Positions 35,053 to 45,019 are shown, counted from the stretch's first letter. The stretch is DNA of 64,000 nucleotides from Bacteriovoracaceae bacterium (GCA_018649885.1 JABIHA010000118.1:1-64000), one strand, 5' to 3'. A program made the numbers and translations. Notes: generated by a model not told the origin, from the letters alone.

Positions 35053-35114
35053 TCTGAGAGAGGCGTTCATAGAAGAGACTTTATTATCTTAGGCAAGATC
35101 CCAGGAGGGGAAAA

Positions 35115-36122
35115 ATGGCCCAAGTCCTTTCGCAAGACGAAGTAGACGCACTATTAAATGCAGTTAACGACAGTGAAGAAGAATCATCTGATTTCGGCGG
35201 TGATGTTGGAGATTTTGATGATTTTGAAGATGATGATGAGGGTGATCAGAATATTCAGCCCTATGACCTTACCAACCAGGATAGGGTTATTAGAGGCCGA
35301 ATGCCTATCCTGGAAATTATCTATGAAAGATTTATTAGGCTCTTTAGGGTCTCTTTATCTAATAGTCTAAGAAAGATCTCAACAATCTCTATGATTTCAA
35401 CTGACCTTTTGAAGTTCGGTGAATTTGTTAACACATTACCGATTCCATCTTGTATGTGTATTTTGAGATTCAATGAGCTTAGGGGCCCAGCATTATTAGT
35501 TTTTGAATCAAAGCTGGCCTACGCCATTATAGATTCTTATTTTGGCGGCACTGATAGACCTTTTACCAAAATTGAGGGAAAGGAATTTACTCAAATAGAG
35601 CTCTCCTTTATGAGAAGAGTTATGGACATGGGAATTGCAGATCTCGAAGAAGCATGGGCCCCCGTTCACCGAATTGATGCTCAATACCTTAGAACTGAAA
35701 TTAATCCCCAGTTTGTTGGGGTTGTGCCACCAAGTGATGTAATTATCGCCACTACTTTTGAAGTAGAATTTGAATCTGCCTCGGGAACAATTATGGTTGT
35801 TGTTCCCTACTCAACTATTGAACCAATAAAGCAAAAACTGAGCTCAAGCTTCCAAACAGATAATGACATGGTGGATACGCTTTGGACTAAGTCGATGCAT
35901 GATCATATTGGACATACCTTTGCGACACTTGTCATTAAGCTGGGTGATACATCAATGACTGTAGGGGACCTCGTTAATTTAGAGATTGGAGATATTATTC
36001 CTCTTGAGCAAGATGCTTCAGGGGAAGTGAAAGTAGAAGTAGAAGGAATTAAAAAATTCAGCTGTTTAATAGGCACACACAAAGGTGCTAAGGCTGTGCA
36101 AATAACTAAACAACACAAATAA
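35115..36122 (+). CDS. fliM: flagellar motor switch protein FliM
   Basis: C-ring switch component that binds phosphorylated CheY. 335 aa. The N-terminal CheY-binding motif is [10 protein letters not shown], followed by an Asp/Glu-rich linker. The middle domain contains FVNTLPIPS and [10 protein letters not shown], and the C-terminal SpoA domain ends the protein. GGAGGGG lies upstream of the ATG. FliN follows after 16 bp. Confidence 0.96.
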   Translation: MAQVLSQDEVDALLNAVNDSEEESSDFGGDVGDFDDFEDDDEGDQNIQPYDLTNQDRVIRGRMPILEIIYERFIRLFRVSLSNSLRKISTISMISTDLLKFGEFVNTLPIPSCMCILRFNELRGPALLVFESKLAYAIIDSYFGGTDRPFTKIEGKEFTQIELSFMRRVMDMGIADLEEAWAPVHRIDAQYLRTEINPQFVGVVPPSDVIIATTFEVEFESASGTIMVVVPYSTIEPIKQKLSSSFQTDNDMVDTLWTKSMHDHIGHTFATLVIKLGDTSMTVGDLVNLEIGDIIPLEQDASGEVKVEVEGIKKFSCLIGTHKGAKAVQITKQHK

Positions 36123-36138
36123 ACTTAGAGAGGGTCAA

Positions 36139-36540
36139 ATGGCCGAAGAAGCAGAAAACCAAGAAGCAATACCAGCGGAAGAACCAAAGAAAGAGGCTCC
36201 AAAGCTTTTGAAATCAGACGAAGTGCAAAGACTCGTTGACGAAATTCAAGCAGGGGATGATTCAATCAATAAGCTCAAGGTTCAAAACCTTGATTTTATA
36301 CTGGATATTCCTCTAAAGGTCAGTGTTGAGCTCGGAAGAACTAACGTGATTATTAAAGATCTTCTGCAACTCGGTCAAGGGTCAGTTTTGGAACTTGATA
36401 AGCTTGCTGGAGAGGCCCTAGAGGTACTAGTAAACGGTAAGTTAGTTGCACGGGGTGAGGTTGTTGTTGTTAACGAAAAATTTGGAATTAGGTTAACAGA
36501 TATAATTAGTCCAATTGAAAGAATTGAAACGCTTAAATAG
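36139..36540 (+). CDS. fliN: flagellar motor switch protein FliN
   Basis: C-ring component, 133 aa. A Glu-rich N-terminal tail of about 50 residues is followed by the SpoA domain: [48 protein letters not shown] split as [10 protein letters not shown] and [10 protein letters not shown]. The length and order are normal. Next in the operon is FliO. Confidence 0.95.
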   Translation: MAEEAENQEAIPAEEPKKEAPKLLKSDEVQRLVDEIQAGDDSINKLKVQNLDFILDIPLKVSVELGRTNVIIKDLLQLGQGSVLELDKLAGEALEVLVNGKLVARGEVVVVNEKFGIRLTDIISPIERIETLK

Positions 36541-36552
36541 AGGTTAGAAGAG

Positions 36553-37638
36553 ATGAAAAGTCGATTCACATTAATTATCATCCTGGCATTACTTCAATCA
36601 CTTTGTTTTGCTGCTACAAAATCCAAAATCACTAATATAAAGCTAGTGAAGCATAGTAATGGGTTTGAAAAATTAGTGGTTGAATATTCTGGGAAGTTAT
36701 TGGGTGAGCCTGAGTTAAAAGTGGGTAAGAATTTTTTGCAGATTCTCATTCCAAATAGTTATGTTTGGCCGAAATTAAAAAAATCAGTAAAGACACCCAT
36801 CAATGGAATTGATACCACACTTCTTGCTTATCAGTATGATAGCGGGAATGTTAGGGCCCGTGCGGTAATTAACAACCTCAACCAAGGTGTTGCAAACAAG
36901 GCGTATATAAGCCTGAAAAATCATGCCATTGAGCTAATCTACCCAGTAGCAACTTCTTCAATATCTAAGAAGCTAACTAAAAAAGGGAAAGCAAAGGCTA
37001 AGAGCAAAGCTAAAAATAGCTATGATGAAGCCTACCTTGACCAGCTATTAGGATTAAAAGGTGAGGGCACTGGTGAAAAGAAGCAGAAAGCAAAAATTGC
37101 TAGGGATGAAATCAAAACATCACTGGCTTCTCTAGAAAGCAAATTAAAAAGTGATGGGAAAAGCCAAATCGACTGGGCGACCTACCTTGGGAAGTTTGTA
37201 GGGTTTTTAGCTCTTGTGATTCTCTTCTTTTATGGAATTGTGACTCTCTTAAAAAAAGGCGTTATTAAAAAAGGTAAGTTAGGCTTTTTAAATGACACTA
37301 AAGTTGTTCAAGTCGTAAACACTACTTATCTCTCACCTAAAAGAAGTCTCATCATGGTGAAAGTTCATGGACAGGTATTTCTTCTAAGTAATACTGAAAA
37401 TGGAATTAGCTTTCTCTCTGAAATCCACGATGTACCAAAAATGATCAAAGATGGAGAGAGACGAATTTCTGGCTCAAACTTTGACACTAATCTGACTAGT
37501 GCAGATGAATTAAAAAATCTTGAAGAAAAAGTAAAAATGAAAGATCTGGATAAAATTGATTTGTCTGAGCAAGCTGCCAAAGTAAGTTTTTCAGAACAAA
37601 TGAAAAAGAAGTTTAAAGATTTAAAACCCCTGCAATAA
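36553..37638 (+). CDS. fliO: FliO-like flagellar protein with extra N-terminal periplasmic domain
   Basis: FliO assists assembly of the FliPQR gate. 361 aa, far longer than the usual 100-150. A signal peptide (IIILALLQSLCFA) is followed by a beta-rich domain of about 110 residues (ITNIKLVKHSNGFEKLVVEY and later strands) that resembles AMIN domains of secretins and amidases. A Lys-rich linker leads to a single membrane helix (VGFLALVILFFYGIVTLL) near residue 220. The FliO core follows: TTYLSPKRSLIMVKV and GQVFLLSNTENGISFL. Identification rests on this core plus position between FliN and FliP. Confidence 0.85.
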   Translation: MKSRFTLIIILALLQSLCFAATKSKITNIKLVKHSNGFEKLVVEYSGKLLGEPELKVGKNFLQILIPNSYVWPKLKKSVKTPINGIDTTLLAYQYDSGNVRARAVINNLNQGVANKAYISLKNHAIELIYPVATSSISKKLTKKGKAKAKSKAKNSYDEAYLDQLLGLKGEGTGEKKQKAKIARDEIKTSLASLESKLKSDGKSQIDWATYLGKFVGFLALVILFFYGIVTLLKKGVIKKGKLGFLNDTKVVQVVNTTYLSPKRSLIMVKVHGQVFLLSNTENGISFLSEIHDVPKMIKDGERRISGSNFDTNLTSADELKNLEEKVKMKDLDKIDLSEQAAKVSFSEQMKKKFKDLKPLQ

Positions 37639-37641
37639 GGA

Positions 37642-38406
37642 ATGGTTAAATTGAATTTAAAAAAGAGAAATATTTTTAAATTTATACTAGCACTAGTAGC
37701 AGGCTTATCCTCTGCAGCGCTATTTGCTCAAACGAATATGAATGTTCCAGGCGTTGCAATTAACTTCGGACAGGGTGTTAATTTTGTCGATACACTTCAG
37801 GTCTTAGTTCTTTTCACTGTTTTGTCCATGGCACCATCATTTATCATTCTTTGCACATCTTTTACTAGGATAATAGTGGTTCTTTCCTTTATGAGGCAGG
37901 CCATTGGCACTCAAAATATGCCGCCAAATCAATTATTAATTGGCTTTGCGCTCTTTCTTTCGATTTTCGTGATGGCACCAACTGGTCAAAGACTCTACGA
38001 CCGCGCCATTAACCCGTATATAAAAGAGCAAATAACAACTCAACAAGCACTACTTGAAATGGAGCAAACTCTTCGAGGCTTCATGGTTAAATATGTAAGA
38101 AAAAATGACCTGCAGTTGTTCTATGATGTTACGGGAAAGAAGTTGCCTAACACAATTAAAGACGTACCAACCCATTTTGTAATTCCTGCTTTTATTATAT
38201 CTGAATTGAAAACAGCTTTTCAAATCGGATTCCTGCTTTATATACCTTTTTTAATACTCGATATGGTTGTTGCCTCGATTCTAATGGCCATGGGTATGAT
38301 GATGTTGCCACCCGTAGTTATTTCTCTTCCATTTAAGATCCTGCTCTTTGTTTTGGTTGACGGTTGGAATCTTATTACAGGTTCAATACTAAGGTCCTTT
38401 TCTTAG
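37642..38406 (+). CDS. fliP: flagellar export gate protein FliP
   Basis: Core of the type III export gate, 254 aa. N-terminal signal-like helix, then the highly conserved FTVLSMAPSFIILCTSFTRI in parts (TVLSMAPSF, TSFTRIIVVLSF), RQAIGTQNMPPNQ and the C-terminal MAMGMMMLPPVVISLPFK in parts (MGMMMLPP, LPFKILLFVL). The ribosome-binding AAGGA touches ATG 37642; the in-frame TTG at 37651 has better spacing, so initiation may be there. FliO ends 3 bp upstream. Confidence 0.95.
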   Translation: MVKLNLKKRNIFKFILALVAGLSSAALFAQTNMNVPGVAINFGQGVNFVDTLQVLVLFTVLSMAPSFIILCTSFTRIIVVLSFMRQAIGTQNMPPNQLLIGFALFLSIFVMAPTGQRLYDRAINPYIKEQITTQQALLEMEQTLRGFMVKYVRKNDLQLFYDVTGKKLPNTIKDVPTHFVIPAFIISELKTAFQIGFLLYIPFLILDMVVASILMAMGMMMLPPVVISLPFKILLFVLVDGWNLITGSILRSFS

Positions 38407-38415
38407 GAGGAAATT

Positions 38416-38691
38416 ATGGAAAATGATTTCATTGTAGATTTAGCTTCTGGTGCTATTAAAGTTGCTGTGATGTTAGCAGCTCCCATGCTTTTGGGGGCAC
38501 TAGTTATTGGTATCTTGGTTTCAATCTTTCAGGCAGTAACTCAAATTAATGAACAAACTCTTTCGTTTATTCCCAAAATTTTGGTGATCATGGGGATATT
38601 AGTTTTGGGGAGTCCTTGGATGTTAGACACTCTCACGGACTATACAACAAATTTGTATACGAATATACCGAAGATGGTAATGCAAAAATGA
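38416..38691 (+). CDS. fliQ: flagellar export gate protein FliQ
   Basis: 91 aa with two membrane helices, normal size. The family patterns APMLLGALVIGILVS and QAVTQINEQTLSFIPKI are intact. AGGAGG precedes the ATG. The last codons overlap the fliR start by 4 bp (ATGA), a sign of translational coupling. Confidence 0.95.
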   Translation: MENDFIVDLASGAIKVAVMLAAPMLLGALVIGILVSIFQAVTQINEQTLSFIPKILVIMGILVLGSPWMLDTLTDYTTNLYTNIPKMVMQK

Positions 38692-39464
38692 TTGGACTTG
38701 ATATATATAATTCCAATTCACTCGTTGCTTTTTGGTTGATATTCACCAGATTGGTAACCATTATGTTTCAAATGCCGCTCTTTGATAATAAAGCTGTTCC
38801 TGGCATAGTAAAAATACTGTTTACCGCTCTTATTACCTTTGCATTTTATCCCGTACTTAAAACTCCAGTCATGAATGAAATTGCTGCTAGTGGGGGAGCC
38901 TTTTGGCTCTTGACGGCCTATCACGCTGGTATCGGACTTCTTATAGGATTACTTGTAAGAGTTATTATTCAAATTTTTGTTGGCGCAGGCTCAATTATTA
39001 CTCAGCAGGTTGGATTTAGTGCTGTTGCCTATTTTGATCCATCGCTTGCTCAAAAAGTGGGTCCTTTTGAGACACTCATCAATTGGACAATTGTAGTTAC
39101 AATCGTTATGTCAGGTGCATTACTTCCTATGTTTAAAGGAATCCATGGATCTTTTTTTTCAATTAACTTCTTTGATTTAGGTAGGTTTTACTCTTCTCCT
39201 AAATTTTATATAGATTTTTTTAGATCAATGTTTTCATCTGCGCTTCTCCTCGCTTCTCCCATTTTATTTACCAATATGGTTTTAATGATGGTGATGGGAA
39301 TAATTGCGAGGACTGTTCCTCAAATGAATATATTAATGGTTAGTTTTGTAGTGAATATCGGTGTGGGACTTTTAGTTTTCTCTGCAAATGCAGAAGAATT
39401 CTTCCACACTGCTTTTAAAATATACGTTGAAAAATTAGGGCTATGGTTCCAGTTTATTAACTAA
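38688..39464 (+). CDS. fliR: flagellar export gate protein FliR
   Basis: 258 aa, about six membrane helices, last component of the FliPQR gate. Family features include FWLIFTRLVTIMFQMPLF in parts (FTRLVTIM, PLFDNKAVP), GLLIGLLVRV and GSIITQQVGFS. The start is ATG 38688 overlapping the fliQ stop; a longer in-frame start at 38616 lies inside fliQ and is rejected. Confidence 0.94.
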   Translation: MIGLDIYNSNSLVAFWLIFTRLVTIMFQMPLFDNKAVPGIVKILFTALITFAFYPVLKTPVMNEIAASGGAFWLLTAYHAGIGLLIGLLVRVIIQIFVGAGSIITQQVGFSAVAYFDPSLAQKVGPFETLINWTIVVTIVMSGALLPMFKGIHGSFFSINFFDLGRFYSSPKFYIDFFRSMFSSALLLASPILFTNMVLMMVMGIIARTVPQMNILMVSFVVNIGVGLLVFSANAEEFFHTAFKIYVEKLGLWFQFIN

Positions 39465-39478
39465 AACGGATTGATTAA

Positions 39479-40567
39479 ATGGCTGAAGAAAATTCAGATT
39501 CAGAAAAGACGGAAGACCCCTCCCAATATAGGATTGATGAATTCCGTAATAAAGGGCAAGTCTCTCAGTCGAAAGAGCTGACAAGTCTTTTAATTCTTGC
39601 TGCCACAATGATCACATTGTCATTATCAATGGTTTTTATTTTTGAAGTACTTTTGGAATATATAACCTGGGTGTTTAAACTTAATCCAACTCTTGTTTAC
39701 AGTGAAGAGGCCTTCAAGAAATTCGTAGAGAAATCTATTTTAACAGGACTTAAGTGCGCTGCTCCTGCCCTTTTAACAAGTTTATGTATCGGGGTGATTT
39801 CAACAATAATGCAGGTTGGGATACTTTTTTCTCCAGATATTTTAAATATTAAGATTGAAAGGTTAAATCCTCTTGAGGGAATTAAAAGAATTTTTGCCAA
39901 AAGAGCAATTGTTGAGACTTTTAAAGGTATTTTGAAATTTTCGATTATTCTGTCCATTGCTTACTTTACTTTCAAGAGTGATTCCAAATCTCTTGGAGGG
40001 TTCTTTCAGGTGGAGATCCTTGAAGGAGTTATGTACGGGAAGGGTATTATCTTACGGCTTGCTTTTTCAATCCTTTTGGGTCTTGTGATTGTGGCCGTTT
40101 TTGATTTTGCTTGGGAAAAATATAGTTATAAACAAAAGTTAATGCTTACCAAGCAACAAGCAAAAGATGAATTGAAAGAAAAAGAAGGTAATCCAGAAAT
40201 TAAGCAAAGAATCAGAACTATTCAAAGAGAAATGGCCCAAAAAAGAATGCTTAGTGACATAAAGGGTGCTGATTTTGTAGTAACTAACCCGACTCATATC
40301 TCCGTTGCCATTAAATATGATTTAGATAATATGGTTGCGCCAAAAGTTGTTGGGAAAGGTGCTGATTTTATGGCAAAAAAAATTAGAGAGCTTGCTAAAG
40401 AAAATGGTGTTCCTCTTATTGAGAATGTATCTCTTGCAAGAACCCTTTACAAAACTGTTAAAACTGGAGAGTCCGTTCCGCGGAATCTCTACAAAGCAAT
40501 TGCTGAGATTTTGGCCTTTGTTTATAAGATGAAAAAGAAGAATAAAGCTCTTGGTGTGGAAAGGTAG
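39479..40567 (+). CDS. flhB: flagellar export switch protein FlhB
   Basis: Export gate protein that switches substrate class from rod-hook to filament. 362 aa. Four membrane helices in the first 210 residues are followed by the cytoplasmic domain with the self-cleaving NPTH at residues 270-273 (VVTNPTHISVAI). SEKTEDPS near the N terminus is typical. flhA follows 2 bp after the stop. Confidence 0.96.
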   Translation: MAEENSDSEKTEDPSQYRIDEFRNKGQVSQSKELTSLLILAATMITLSLSMVFIFEVLLEYITWVFKLNPTLVYSEEAFKKFVEKSILTGLKCAAPALLTSLCIGVISTIMQVGILFSPDILNIKIERLNPLEGIKRIFAKRAIVETFKGILKFSIILSIAYFTFKSDSKSLGGFFQVEILEGVMYGKGIILRLAFSILLGLVIVAVFDFAWEKYSYKQKLMLTKQQAKDELKEKEGNPEIKQRIRTIQREMAQKRMLSDIKGADFVVTNPTHISVAIKYDLDNMVAPKVVGKGADFMAKKIRELAKENGVPLIENVSLARTLYKTVKTGESVPRNLYKAIAEILAFVYKMKKKNKALGVER

Positions 40568-40569
40568 TA

Positions 40570-42645
40570 ATGGACAAGTACTTTGAAAAATTAAAATTTT
40601 TCACTAATAATTCAGATATTGCAGTGGCGCTTGGTCTTTTCACTATTCTTGGAGTGATGATTATACCGATACCTCCTTTTTTACTGGATTTGGCGCTAGC
40701 TTCAACTCTTTCTTTTTCAATGATTATTTTACTTGTTTCAATTTATACCAAAAGGCCTCTGGATTTCTCTACATTTCCATCAGTCTTACTTGTGGCCACT
40801 CTTTTTAGGCTTTCCCTAAATGTTGCTTCAACAAGAAATATTCTACTTCGCTCTGGATCTGAAGGAGCCGGTTCTGCCGGAGCTATTATTCAAGCATTCG
40901 GAGACTTTGTAGTCGGTGGTAACTTTGCAGTTGGCATTATCATCTTTTTAATTCTAGTGCTGATTAACTTTATTGTTATTACAAAAGGTGCGGGTAGGGT
41001 AGCTGAAGTTGCTGCACGTTTCACCTTGGATGCGATGCCTGGTAAGCAAATGGCCATTGATGCTGATTTAAATGCTGGGTTAATTGATGACAAGCAAGCT
41101 AAACAGCGTCGGGAAGAAGTTGCAAGTGAAGCTGACTTTTATGGGTCTATGGATGGTGCTTCTAAGTTCGTTAGAGGGGATGCCATTGCGGGGATACTGA
41201 TAACTTTTATCAATGTTATTGGTGGAATTTATGTGGGAATGGCCCAAAATGGGTTGAGTTTTGGTGAAGCGAGTGAGCTCTATACACTTCTAACAGTAGG
41301 TGATGGTCTTGTAGCTCAGATTCCTGCTCTTATCATTTCAACTGCAGCTGGTATTACCATTACAAGAAATACCTCTGATCATTCACTTGGTACTCAGATT
41401 GGTGACCAATTTCGACTTCATCCAAAAACACTTTATATTTCAGCAGGTATACTCTTCTTCTTTTCAGTTATAACGGAGCTTCCCGTTATGCCCTTTGCAA
41501 TTATTGGAACAGTTTTAGTTTTAACTGGAATTAGAGTTGAGAAAAATAATGAGCTTAGAACTGAGAAGGCGAAAAAAGATAAACTTGAGATTAAGAAAAC
41601 TACTCCAGATAACCTTGAAGACTTATTGCCGCTTGAGCTCATTGAACTTGAAGTTGGGTACGGTCTTGTCTCACTGGTAGATGCAGAACAAAATGGAGAC
41701 CTACTTGAGAGAATTACCCATATTAGAAAGCAATTTGCTCTGGATTGGGGAGTTATTATTCCCTCAGTGCGAGTAAAAGATAATTTGGAATTAAAACCGG
41801 GTGGATATAACGTCAGAATTAAAGGTGTGAGTATTGCCGAGGGAGATTTACTATCTGATCACTTCCTAGCAATGGATCCAGGGACTGTTATAGAAAAAGT
41901 TGATGGGCTTGAGACCACTGAGCCAGTATTTGGGTTGCCTGCAGTATGGATTAGTGAAGAAGATAAAGACGAGGCCCAGTATAATGGATATACTGTTGTG
42001 GACAACTCGACTATTATTGCTACTCACTTAACTGAGATCTTAAAATCAAATCTTCATGAATTATTTGGAAGGCAAGAGCTTGTTAGAGTTCTCGACAATT
42101 TCAAAGAAGACCACCCAAAACTTGTTGGAGACCTTATTCCTGAAATTCTTCAGCTTGGAACAGTTCTCAAGGTATTACAAAACCAATTGCAAGAAGGGGT
42201 ATCGATCCGTGATCTTAGAACAGTGCTAGAGGCATTAGCAGAGCATGGAGTGACCATAAAAGATGTTACTTCATTAACTGAGCTAACTAGACAGTCATTA
42301 TATAGAACTATCACTGAGAGAATTAAAAGTGATCAAGGTGACATCCCACTATTTACTCTAGATAGGGGAATTGAGGAAGCGATTGCTCAAAACCTTATCC
42401 AGACTGATCAAGGTCAGCAATTATCGCTTGATCCCAAGGTCACTCAAAATATTCTTGCTAGCTTGAATGAGAAGATTGAAGAGGCAACTAATATGGGTGA
42501 AAAAATGGTTGTGCTTTGTTCTCCAGTAATTAGAAGCCATTTTAAGAAATTAACGCAGAAATTTATCCCCAACTTAGTAGTTGTTAGTCATAATGAATTA
42601 AGTCCTGAAGCGAACATTCGTTCCTTAGGCACGGTGAGGTTATAG
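40570..42645 (+). CDS. flhA: flagellar export gate protein FlhA
   Basis: Export gate ion-conducting subunit, 691 aa. Eight membrane helices with FATLFRLSLNVASTR-type signature (VATLFRLSLNVASTRNILL in parts), AEVAARFTLDAMPGKQMAIDADL in parts and GDAIAGI. The cytoplasmic nonamer-ring domain occupies about residues 340-691. Length and order are normal. flhF starts one base after its stop. Confidence 0.97.
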   Translation: MDKYFEKLKFFTNNSDIAVALGLFTILGVMIIPIPPFLLDLALASTLSFSMIILLVSIYTKRPLDFSTFPSVLLVATLFRLSLNVASTRNILLRSGSEGAGSAGAIIQAFGDFVVGGNFAVGIIIFLILVLINFIVITKGAGRVAEVAARFTLDAMPGKQMAIDADLNAGLIDDKQAKQRREEVASEADFYGSMDGASKFVRGDAIAGILITFINVIGGIYVGMAQNGLSFGEASELYTLLTVGDGLVAQIPALIISTAAGITITRNTSDHSLGTQIGDQFRLHPKTLYISAGILFFFSVITELPVMPFAIIGTVLVLTGIRVEKNNELRTEKAKKDKLEIKKTTPDNLEDLLPLELIELEVGYGLVSLVDAEQNGDLLERITHIRKQFALDWGVIIPSVRVKDNLELKPGGYNVRIKGVSIAEGDLLSDHFLAMDPGTVIEKVDGLETTEPVFGLPAVWISEEDKDEAQYNGYTVVDNSTIIATHLTEILKSNLHELFGRQELVRVLDNFKEDHPKLVGDLIPEILQLGTVLKVLQNQLQEGVSIRDLRTVLEALAEHGVTIKDVTSLTELTRQSLYRTITERIKSDQGDIPLFTLDRGIEEAIAQNLIQTDQGQQLSLDPKVTQNILASLNEKIEEATNMGEKMVVLCSPVIRSHFKKLTQKFIPNLVVVSHNELSPEANIRSLGTVRL

Positions 42646-42646
42646 T

Positions 42647-44029
42647 ATGTACGTTCGAAAATTTGAGGCAGATACGCTGGATAAGGCCCTACAAGATATA
42701 AAAGGCGAGCTTGGTCCCGATGCTATTATTTTGAAAACAAAAACAAATAAGGGGCTCAAGGGAGCTTTCAAGAAGAAAAAAATCGAGATAACTGCTGCTA
42801 TTTCAGAAAGAAGCTATGTAAAAAAGGCCAAAGTCGATGAAGTTCTTGGACCTGAACACAAAAAAGAATTCTACAAAGAATCTAATAAAAGTATTTCGGG
42901 AACAATTGATACTTACAATAATTCCAAAACTACAAATTACGGAAGTTTGGGTCTCAATAAAGCTGTCAAAAATGCAACTGAAACAATCAAGTCTGGACTT
43001 GATGAGTTTCTTGGGAAAAATGATGTAGAGGAGAAAGCTTCCGCTACTCCCACCCAAAAGGCCCTTGAAGAAGAGTATTACGAAGATGAACCCGCACTAC
43101 CAGCGCACGAAGCACCAAGTTATCATGCTCAGCAACCGGTTTATGACGAAGAAATTAAAGAGGAGCTAGAAGAGCAGCAATCTAAGATTGCGGAGCTTGA
43201 ACAGAAATTATTTGATCTAACTCACTCACTTGAAAACCGTAATAGTGATGGGCTTCCTCGAGGTATCAAAGAGGTTAGGGCATCTCTGAAAACTCTCGAT
43301 ATTTGTGAAAAATTCATCCTCGAACTAGTAAAGAAAGTTGGATTTGAATTATCACGTGAAGAGCAAGAAAACCCAGACACTGTATTTGATTTGGCCTTAA
43401 GAGAAATGGCGGGGACAATCAAAGTTGGACTTCCACTATTTTCAAAGCCTGATGCAGATGAATCTCCAACTGTTACTGTTCTAGTCTCAGAGGTGGCTTC
43501 AGGTCAAACGAGTACGGCACTGAAACTTGCTACTCTCAAGAAGGGATCTGTTGTGGTCCAAGTAGGAGGGGCAGGGGACACTGATACAAGATTCTACAAA
43601 TCGATTTTTGATTTAGATATTGAGAAAGCTTCGACTCCCAGTGAGGCAGTTTCAATGTGTAGAAATGCGGTACAGAATGGGAAGTCTGTATTTCTCGATT
43701 ATAGAAATACAGGGGACAAGGATGAGACCAAGAATTTTTGTAATGGTCTAAAGAGGTCATTTGACGGGATCGAGATTCTACTATGCCTTTCGTCCATTCA
43801 AAGTGAGCTTTATAACCAGAAAACTATTAAGAAATACCAAGAACTGTGTAGTGGGATCACTGTTTCACATATCGATTTATGTTTGAACTTTGGTGCTCTA
43901 TTTAACTTAAATTACCAGTTTTCGGAGTTGCCTTTTATTTTCTTTGGAACTGGCAGCTGTGTACCTGAAGATTTGGAAGCAGCTTCTTCTGAGAGAATTC
44001 TCGGAAAACTTTTTCAGTTTGATATTTAA
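42647..44029 (+). CDS. flhF: FlhF-like flagellar placement protein with degenerate GTPase motifs
   Basis: FlhF is normally an SRP-type GTPase that sets polar flagellum position. 460 aa. The N-terminal domain is typical (YVRKFEADTLDKAL, LGPDAIILKTK). The middle is an acidic, Gln/Pro-containing linker with a coiled coil. The NG domain is recognisable by length and helices but its nucleotide motifs are lost. Where GxxGxGKTT should be it reads SEVASGQTST, with Gln287 in place of the essential Lys. The DTAG element is replaced by DYRNTGDKDE and TKLD by SHIDLCLN. It should not bind GTP in the usual way. Position between flhA and flhG supports the assignment. Confidence 0.85.
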   Translation: MYVRKFEADTLDKALQDIKGELGPDAIILKTKTNKGLKGAFKKKKIEITAAISERSYVKKAKVDEVLGPEHKKEFYKESNKSISGTIDTYNNSKTTNYGSLGLNKAVKNATETIKSGLDEFLGKNDVEEKASATPTQKALEEEYYEDEPALPAHEAPSYHAQQPVYDEEIKEELEEQQSKIAELEQKLFDLTHSLENRNSDGLPRGIKEVRASLKTLDICEKFILELVKKVGFELSREEQENPDTVFDLALREMAGTIKVGLPLFSKPDADESPTVTVLVSEVASGQTSTALKLATLKKGSVVVQVGGAGDTDTRFYKSIFDLDIEKASTPSEAVSMCRNAVQNGKSVFLDYRNTGDKDETKNFCNGLKRSFDGIEILLCLSSIQSELYNQKTIKKYQELCSGITVSHIDLCLNFGALFNLNYQFSELPFIFFGTGSCVPEDLEAASSERILGKLFQFDI

Positions 44030-44094
44030 TTAAGTACCAAAGTTAGTTTTTTATTTTGCAGTAAATTTATAGACAGGAAGTTTTAGGAGACAGG

Positions 44095-45003
44095 ATGTCA
44101 TTTGAAACAAACGTAAGCCAGTGGCTTGAATCGTTTAAACATGAAGAGAATTTTCCCAATTTATCTACCTTTCCCAGATTTAAACAGGTTGTTAGAAGAC
44201 CAGTGTCTATCTCCATAACAGGAGGCAAGGGTGGGGTTGGAAAAACATCGATTTCATTGAAGTATGCACTTGAATTGAAAAAAATTGGATACAAAGTACT
44301 CTACATCGACTTTGATTACAATTTATCAAACTCAAGAATAAAATTAGGTCTTCCACTCGATGACAATTTCAAAAAGCTACTTCGAAGAGAAATCGACTTT
44401 GACAGTGCCTTATATAAAAATGGAAATTTTCACATGCTTTCGGGATGTAATGGGGATGTGGATATATTTGATGAGCAAAGTATTCGCTTTGATAATGAGC
44501 TCATTAACTTGCTCGCTAGCCATGAAAAAGATTACGATTTTATTCTCTTTGATTGTCCAGCTGGTATTAACAAAGATGCACTAAGCATAAATGCATATTG
44601 CGACCATCGATTTATTGTTGTGACTGCTGATAAGTCATCAATAACTGACTCATACAGTTTGATAAAAGTCTTAAAACTTAGATATGGAGTTAACGAAAAC
44701 CACCTTATTGTTAACAAAGTGGAGAATCTTGCCCAATACAAAAAGGTCGTTAAAACTATCAGTGAGACCGCCGAGAATTTCCTAGGTGTGCGGACTTCCG
44801 TTCTAGGAGGGATCTCCAACTATCGGGACAAACCCGAGGAATTTGATTACCAATTTTTATTTGAAGAAAATTCAAAGATCCATAAAGATTTCCTTAAAGT
44901 TCTAAATGTTACTGCCGAGAAATGTTTGCACCTAGTGCCATGTGTTAATCCGGTTCATGGTATTCAGGAGCAAGTATTGGAAAAGGAAGTCCAAACCATA
45001 TAG
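44095..45003 (+). CDS. flhG: MinD-like flagellar number regulator FlhG
   Basis: ParA/MinD-family ATPase that limits flagellar number and works with FlhF. 302 aa. A canonical deviant Walker A (GGKGGVGKTS) is present with Lys intact, followed by YIDFDYNLSNS and the switch II-like DFILFDCPAG. The N-terminal 40 residues before the P-loop lack the DQAxxLR motif with which FlhG usually stimulates FlhF. AGGAG precedes the ATG. fliA follows after 16 bp. Confidence 0.9.
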   Translation: MSFETNVSQWLESFKHEENFPNLSTFPRFKQVVRRPVSISITGGKGGVGKTSISLKYALELKKIGYKVLYIDFDYNLSNSRIKLGLPLDDNFKKLLRREIDFDSALYKNGNFHMLSGCNGDVDIFDEQSIRFDNELINLLASHEKDYDFILFDCPAGINKDALSINAYCDHRFIVVTADKSSITDSYSLIKVLKLRYGVNENHLIVNKVENLAQYKKVVKTISETAENFLGVRTSVLGGISNYRDKPEEFDYQFLFEENSKIHKDFLKVLNVTAEKCLHLVPCVNPVHGIQEQVLEKEVQTI

Positions 45004-45019
45004 CAGCAAGGAGTGCTCA

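Noticed and set aside
38616-38687. Upstream extension of fliR
   Set aside because: The longer frame lies inside fliQ. The ATG at 38688 overlapping the fliQ stop gives the normal FliR N terminus.
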